Part shown: positions 58,285-64,000 of the stretch, one piece after another
Position numbering within the stretch: the first letter of the stretch is position 1
Layout of the letters: every line of letters starts with the position of its first letter
Source: Pomphorhynchus laevis
Taxonomy: Eukaryota; Acanthocephala; Palaeacanthocephala; Echinorhynchida; Pomphorhynchidae
DNA length: 64,000 nucleotides
Direction: 5' to 3'
Assembly: GCA_012934845.2 (NCBI GenBank)
Contig: WNNJ02002998.1
Span: forward strand, 1-64,000
The notes under the pieces: generated by a model
Database searches by the model: none
Told to the model about the DNA's origin: nothing
The model's input: the letters and a program-made list of their open reading frames with translations, nothing else
Made by a program: the position numbers and the translations under genes

Positions 58285-58869
58285 AATAAAACTAATACAA
58301 TAAAACAGATTTTTGAAGCAAATTTATAGTTGAAGCGTTTTTACAAAACGTTCAATAAAAGACAGAGCTACCGTTATTACAAATATTGTAAAATTAAATT
58401 ATTTTATTTAACATTATACTTAATTTAGATTTTGTTTGAAATTTTGGAGCAGGATCAATAACGTTTATTGATTTATTTATTTTATTGTTTTGAAAATGAG
58501 TCACTTGCATCTTTATATTTAAATGAAGTTTTATATTAGATCCTTTAAAAATATCGATAAATCGTATGTTAAGATAATTTATAGCATTACCACTAAGTAC
58601 ATACTAATAATAAAAACTTTATTTTATTATTTTTTATAAAATTCTATTAATGAAATAAATAACAAATTCATTCAATTCAATCGGTATTGGGAATTTTTTT
58701 CTATTTTTATTATGCATAGAACCCGTCTTCGCCTATTCAATTTCCGGGAACGTAAAAGGCGACGAAAAGGTCCTTTAAATTAAGGGAAATTATCTGGTAA
58801 GGTCTAGTTGATTCGATGAAAAATGTTTAGGAGACTTAAAGCAGCTAGGTTTTATTTAATAACGCACAA

Positions 58870-59345
58870 GTGGCATATTAAAAACCCATATTACAAACGT
58901 CTTCATAACTATATGGAAATCGATTTGATAAAACGAAATGATATAAACAATTGATCACAGAGTGACAAAGTGAGGAGTAAGGTTGGAAAAATAGTTTAAA
59001 ATTTTTCGGTTTGTTAACGTATTCACAAGTAGAAGAATAAATGTCCCTGGATATTAAGTCAACACTGCAATTAAATCTTTGGGGCTTATAATAGATTAAA
59101 TATTTGAATTCAGATAAATCAAGATGCCACATTTGAATTTTTAAATTTTAATTTTACTTTTGTGGTTTTTGTTGAGTACAAATGACACCGTCATTTGATC
59201 CGTGAGAACTTTGAATGTTCGACCAGACAAATAGAGTCTCCAATATCGCAATGTATGAACAATGACAAAAGCTTCTTTCTTTATAGAGGAATGCCCAACT
59301 TCACTCTCTCCCATAGAATATGAATAAAAGGCAACAGATTTATTG
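58870..59345 (-). mobile_element. Gypsy-type LTR retrotransposon fossil (RNase H region)
   Basis: The minus strand shows the RNase H block KKEAFVIVHTLRYWR.YL.GR.FKVLTDQ, followed by WHLDLSEFKYLIYYKP and VDLISRD. Only this part is recognisable; no terminal repeats seen. Old and broken in several places. Confidence 0.7.
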
Positions 59346-59349
59346 TTTC

Positions 59350-60140
59350 AAGTCAACACATCACGATCGCCTTAAGAAATGCATCAATTTTAACTGTAAA
59401 TGTTTGATTAAAGTCGATGGCTGTCAGTGTAGCTGAAATAATAAGATTTTAAATTCTTTCAAATGAACATATTCATGAGTGAAACTTTTTGATTATAAGC
59501 TACTGTTACAATTTAGTGAATTAAATTGTACCAGAAAATTAGGCTTTTATTAATTAAATCTAAAAATAAACAGGATATAAGTAATATTATCATTTCATAC
59601 CACACTTTGTGAACTGCTTCACATATTAGACACGCTATGGTATGAATAACAGCATTGTGACACATTATTGTTTTATCTGTTTTGCAAAAGAGTGCATGCT
59701 GTTGACTGAGCGGGATTCTGCATACACACGTTCTTTTTATCAAATTCATCATCAAGACCATGTAGTACGGAAATCGCCTCAAGAAATTTGTTTCAATTAA
59801 GCATATATTCATTTGATTGGATGGAAATTGATCCAACTTGATGCAGCATCTACTTATGTGGCATGATTCAATATATTTGACCATCTTGATAAGTTATCTC
59901 GCTGCACCTGTCTTTTAATTTTTTGTAAATATTGTCGTTTTTCTATTATTTATTTCGATAGTGAATGATAATCGCTGTCTTTTCCAACAGACTCGATGAT
60001 GAAGTTGCTCACATTGAATACATTTTTAGAATGATCGTATTCGTAAAAGAAATTCTTTGAAAGATTTTATTCTGAGACCATCATAATACTACATACTAAT
60101 TCAATAATTTCTATGAATTGCTATTAGACACCTGTTCAAA
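59350..60140. other. no gene recognised
   Basis: The open frame at 59513-59884 (-) has no domain I recognise. It may belong to the neighbouring fossil. Confidence 0.3.
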
Positions 60141-60149
60141 AGAACCAGT

Positions 60150-61200
60150 AATAGGTTTTAATCGATGTCATATGCAAGTCATTTAAACATATCAGGTTTA
60201 AGGGGCGTTGTTACTTGAATGCATTGCCACTGACATTGAACTGCTTGTGTGAGGAGAGTGAACATGATTTCCATGGGTTGGCTTATGTTTTCTCCTTATT
60301 ACCGCTGCGTAATGTACTTTTTATTCCCAATATAACTACCCGAGTATTTTACGCCGCCTTCATTAATTATTTTAACTCCTGCGTCTTTAGGGCAAAAATA
60401 TGCAGATTGATATCATCCTCGACAAGAAGGAAACATTTCTCAGTGTTGATGTGATATTCAAACATAGGACTAACGTCCTTCAAAACCTACCAAACAAATC
60501 GTAACGCACGATACGTTCTCACAACTGTGACGTCATCAGCCTACCATTTCGCTACGACATCCGGAATTTTCGTTCATACAACATTTAGGAGTTAATTACG
60601 CGGCTACGTACATGGCTATGTCCAAGGGATCACCCTGCGTTAAGCTCTTTTTAAATAAAGGGATGTCACCCTCATACGGTAGGAGAGAATATTTTTGAAA
60701 GGTATTTTCGGGGATCTGATAAACAGGTCGGCAAATTAGGTGCATATTCTTAATTAATAATTTTCTGTTTATACGATTAAATAGGCATTATTTGAGTCAA
60801 TTGTTCAATAAATTATTTGCGTCGACAGTTTCAGCACACGATTCAAAGTCTTCATTCATACTGTGAATGACTGCTACATTTTGACTAGCTCATTACTGAG
60901 CTGGATCCGCCGTTTGAATAGGGTGATAACGAGTTATTTTCAGTTGTGCTTTGACGAAGATACGTCGAAGTACTTCTACTCCGATCGAAAGAATTCCATC
61001 TTTCTTTGTAAGATGAATATGACAACAAGCAGTGTAAGCCTCTAGCGTAACCAAGTCAACGGTTTATGATGCTAGCTTCATTATCAAGTTAGCAACTGAG
61101 TATGATAAGGTTGATTATTCATTCCCGAAGCCATGGAGTAAAGATAGCTAGGATTTTGGAGTCCTACTGCCGAAGGACCTGTTGATCTTTTTAAATTTAT
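60150..61200 (-). mobile_element. reverse transcriptase fossil with TQGDP motif, family unassigned
   Basis: Minus strand: LTQGDPLDIAMYVAA near 60,610 resembles the G.TQGDPLAMAMYA motif B of a reverse transcriptase group, with VKIINEGGVKYSG further on matching its later KY.G block. Old and broken; only a short part is readable. Confidence 0.45.
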
Positions 61201-61214
61201 CTATAAATAAGGTT

Positions 61215-61345
61215 CGTCAACGGTTCCTTCTAATCATACCACTATATTTTTAAATTAATAACATTGCGTAAACGGTATCAGTTCTTTATGATCTAATTTA
61301 CAGTAAATGTTTTAAGAAAGAAAAATATTCTTTTTCATTAGTAAA
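61215..61345. repeat. inverted repeat, right copy
   Basis: Partner of 57183-57330. Confidence 0.75.
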
Positions 61346-62089
61346 GATTGTCTTCCAAAAGAATTCTAAATCTAATGTAATCTTCTGTAATTGGTGATCA
61401 TTTACTGAATGACCTGCTGTTATCATTTAAATAGTAGTATTTGCTTATTAATAATGATTATAATATTTATATTTTTGCCATGTTATTTGTGGCCAAGTGG
61501 CGAATTTGGAATTGCTAAAGTTGCGAGATTAAATGCAAAAATAATTGATTGTAAAAGTGAGGAGTTTTATTGTAAACTTAATAAAACAAACTGGGAAACC
61601 ATATATATGCATTTCTAAAACATCAAAATGTATTTAAAGTGTTTAGGGTGTACCATAATATTAATTCTTCAATGGTATATTTTGATTTGCTTTTATTGAT
61701 TTCTAGACATTTTTAATGCAACGTGTAAATGGTAATTTTACATATTACATTTACAATGACAAGAATTTAAATATCGGCCATAGTTTGTAATGTTGCGTTA
61801 TATTTAAGTTCCTTGTTGCATTATAAATACATTTTATTTAATTAACATCAAATTGAAATAAACATTTATTTACTTCTAGATCTTTATGTATTCAAGGTAC
61901 TAAACATATAAACTGAATATTTGAACACATAGTGGTACCAAAAGGCTTAAAAGCAAATTTATCTTCTTCTAGATTCGTTTACTTCTTTTAGTAATATTTT
62001 AGATTGTAAATAGTTGATAATGATCCATTATTGAAAAAAATTATTGAAGCTGGATCAAAAAAGTTATAATTTTAATTGATATTTCGCTA

Positions 62090-62460
62090 ACCAATTTTAT
62101 AATTGCCATAATATGTAATGATATTGCTTTATTCAAAATAATTTAAATAATTTAATAGATACATATATTTTAAACTAGTTTATTATAAAAATAAAATTAA
62201 TGTATGGATAGCAAATAATATACTATGTGTTATAATAAGAAATTACGCAAGATAATCAAATTACATCATAGGGAATACGTCATTCGCATGTATTGGCCTT
62301 CTTGGATCAAGGAATATTTGTTGAAACATGAAAACATAGCAGCTCATCTTAATAACCTCTAATAATGCATTTGTCCTCCAAGGAATATGGGCGGAAAGCT
62401 GAGAACATAGCAGATCCTCCTTATAACCTCTAATTTTTATTCGAATATATTATCTATTTA
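62090..62460 (+). mobile_element. Naiad-like PLE tail relics
   Basis: A short reverse transcriptase end (GTAATGATATTGC..., KLVYYKNKI) and two partial tail copies with GAATATGGGCGGAAAGCTGA. The pseudoknot arms are no longer complementary. Confidence 0.5.
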
Positions 62461-62469
62461 CCGTTACAC

Positions 62470-64000
62470 ACAGAGAAAAATCTAGATTTTTGAATATTTT
62501 TAATTTATGTATAGTACAAAATACGTATATTCGCCTAACTAATTTGATTTTCACTGCTTGAATCAACAGCATATAGTTAATATTATTAACATACATATAA
62601 TTAAAGTATATTTTTCAAATTGAAAGTCCTCATATATTTTTAATCTGCTCACTTTCAACATTGCTTGTTATAAACCGCATAATAAAATCAATTAAATACA
62701 TTATATACATATAGCCAAAGATAATCAATTGTGTAAAGTAGTAGGGGTAAAGGAAAAGTGCATACCGTCAATATTGTTTACTCTTAGACCATTCTTTTCA
62801 GTAATGATAGTTGGATCGTGAATATAGTTAAGTTTGTAAAAACGACAATGGATATATAACTAGTTGGTGATAGTCAAAGCAAAATTGCATATATATATTA
62901 AAATAAGATTTTCAGAAATACAACCAGAAAATAAGCATACCGCAATTGCTATTATATACACGTGCGTATTTTTAATAACAATTGACAAAATTAAATACAA
63001 TTCGTGTGTAAAAGTGATTAATTACCTGGATAATGACTATTTGCAAGACAGGAACACACGTGGGATATAATCGTAATGCGCTGCTAAGCTAGTTATTCAA
63101 AAATACCTGAAATTGCTAGCTTTCGATTGTTGGATACCTTTTGATATTAATAATAAATTAACAGATACCCAAGAAGGAAGCTTAAGAGAAAACTGCGATT
63201 ATGACGTTGTGCAGATGCAATAATATTTTAGCTGTCGGTTCTTCTAGATTTCAAATTTTAGTCTCAGGGGTATCATCTTTATTTTACTCCCATAAACAGC
63301 GTTGTTTAAATTAAATGATTTATAGGAAGCACTCCAGCACCCATTCCAACGATTCGAAGACAATACAATTTCCTTGCAATGCAAACGATTTATTAAATGT
63401 AAAATTCATAACTTGATTGATCATTCTATAGTTATTGATAGTGTTTAGATGAAAGCGAAAATGTCACTTAATTTACAGTTGCAAATCGGAATTGCAAATC
63501 CAGAATGCAATTACTGTCATTAGGTAAAATAACTGAGGCAACATAGATTTCCTCCATCAATTTGTATTCCAGTGCTGTGGCACTTTTGCCATAAATGATA
63601 TTCACACTTACCATCGCGAATTTTATAGCAAACTTATTTCGCAATACATTATATTAAAGTTTATAAATGAATAACATAATGATTTCTAATCAAAACGCAC
63701 TTGAGAAATGTAGAGGTCGCTTTAGTATTTTCGTGAAATATAAATCAATTTTAGGAAATATTTGACTTTTTGCTTCTTGCAGTTTATTTTCAGTTTAATA
63801 TTTTGTACGGTAACCGTAAATTTCGATGGAACCATTACTAACTGATTGATTGCGAGTAATAGTTCAGTAATGTTTAATATGTAATAAAGACAGTTCAGTA
63901 ATGTTTAATATGTAATAAAGTGATTATTCATCCGAGTAAATTTGAAGATATATTTAGATCAAATAACGACCATATTATTAATTTAGATTTTGATGTTATT
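62470..64000. other. AT-rich DNA to the window edge, nothing recognised
   Basis: No exon, RNA gene or repeat that I can support. A roughly 25-bp direct repeat (CAGTTCAGTAATGTTTAATA) occurs at about 63870 and 63893. Confidence 0.35.

Noticed and set aside
59513-59884. Host gene of 123 residues
   Set aside because: No recognisable domain, no splice context, and located between two retroelement fossils.

Overview
This is AT-rich nuclear DNA of an invertebrate animal. The evidence is split host genes with GT-AG introns, (TA)n microsatellites, LINEs, Penelope-like elements (PLEs), a tRNA-derived SINE and many foldback repeats. The Jockey-like LINEs hint at an arthropod or another protostome, but I cannot name the taxon.

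Two host genes are present. The 3' end of a kexin/furin-type proprotein convertase (three exons, 2051-5473, +) carries the end of the catalytic domain and the P domain. A complete group II-like metabotropic glutamate receptor (nine exons, 58083 to 23006, -) joins with all splice phases matching into 1,090 residues. Its binding pocket keeps most glutamate contacts but has Phe where the family has the side-chain-binding Lys. The introns of this receptor are landing sites for most of the repeats.

The rest is repeat DNA. A Jockey-like LINE lies at 5885-9690 (-) and another at 43100-46300 (+). A nearly whole GIY-YIG-bearing PLE lies at 13818-16400. PLE 3' ends form a head-to-head inverted pair at 16469-18543. 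Relics of a second, Naiad-like PLE lineage lie around 25, 31, 36, 50-53, 56 and 62 kb. RTE-type LINE pieces lie at 33.3, 41.0 and 48.3-50.0 kb.

The outstanding feature is the number of hammerhead-type self-cleaving RNA motifs. Four tandem arrays each repeat one hammerhead per unit: A (296 bp, 9744-10840), B (about 442 bp, 10905-13817), C (303-307 bp, 41105-42240) and D (346-349 bp, 32945-34440). They resemble the retrozymes and PLE-linked ribozyme repeats known in animals. Two further families, E (18.9-19.8 and 32.1-32.9 kb) and F (29.3, 29.7 and 39.8 kb), contain all three hammerhead strands with complementary helices, but in an order not expected for a hammerhead: the GAAA strand lies upstream of the CUGAUGA strand. 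The helices differ completely in sequence between copies yet still pair. Hammerhead cores with covarying stem II also sit in foldback elements at 20.3, 27.4, 30.9, 47.0, 47.6 and 58.3 kb. These motif calls were made by eye and no folding program was run.
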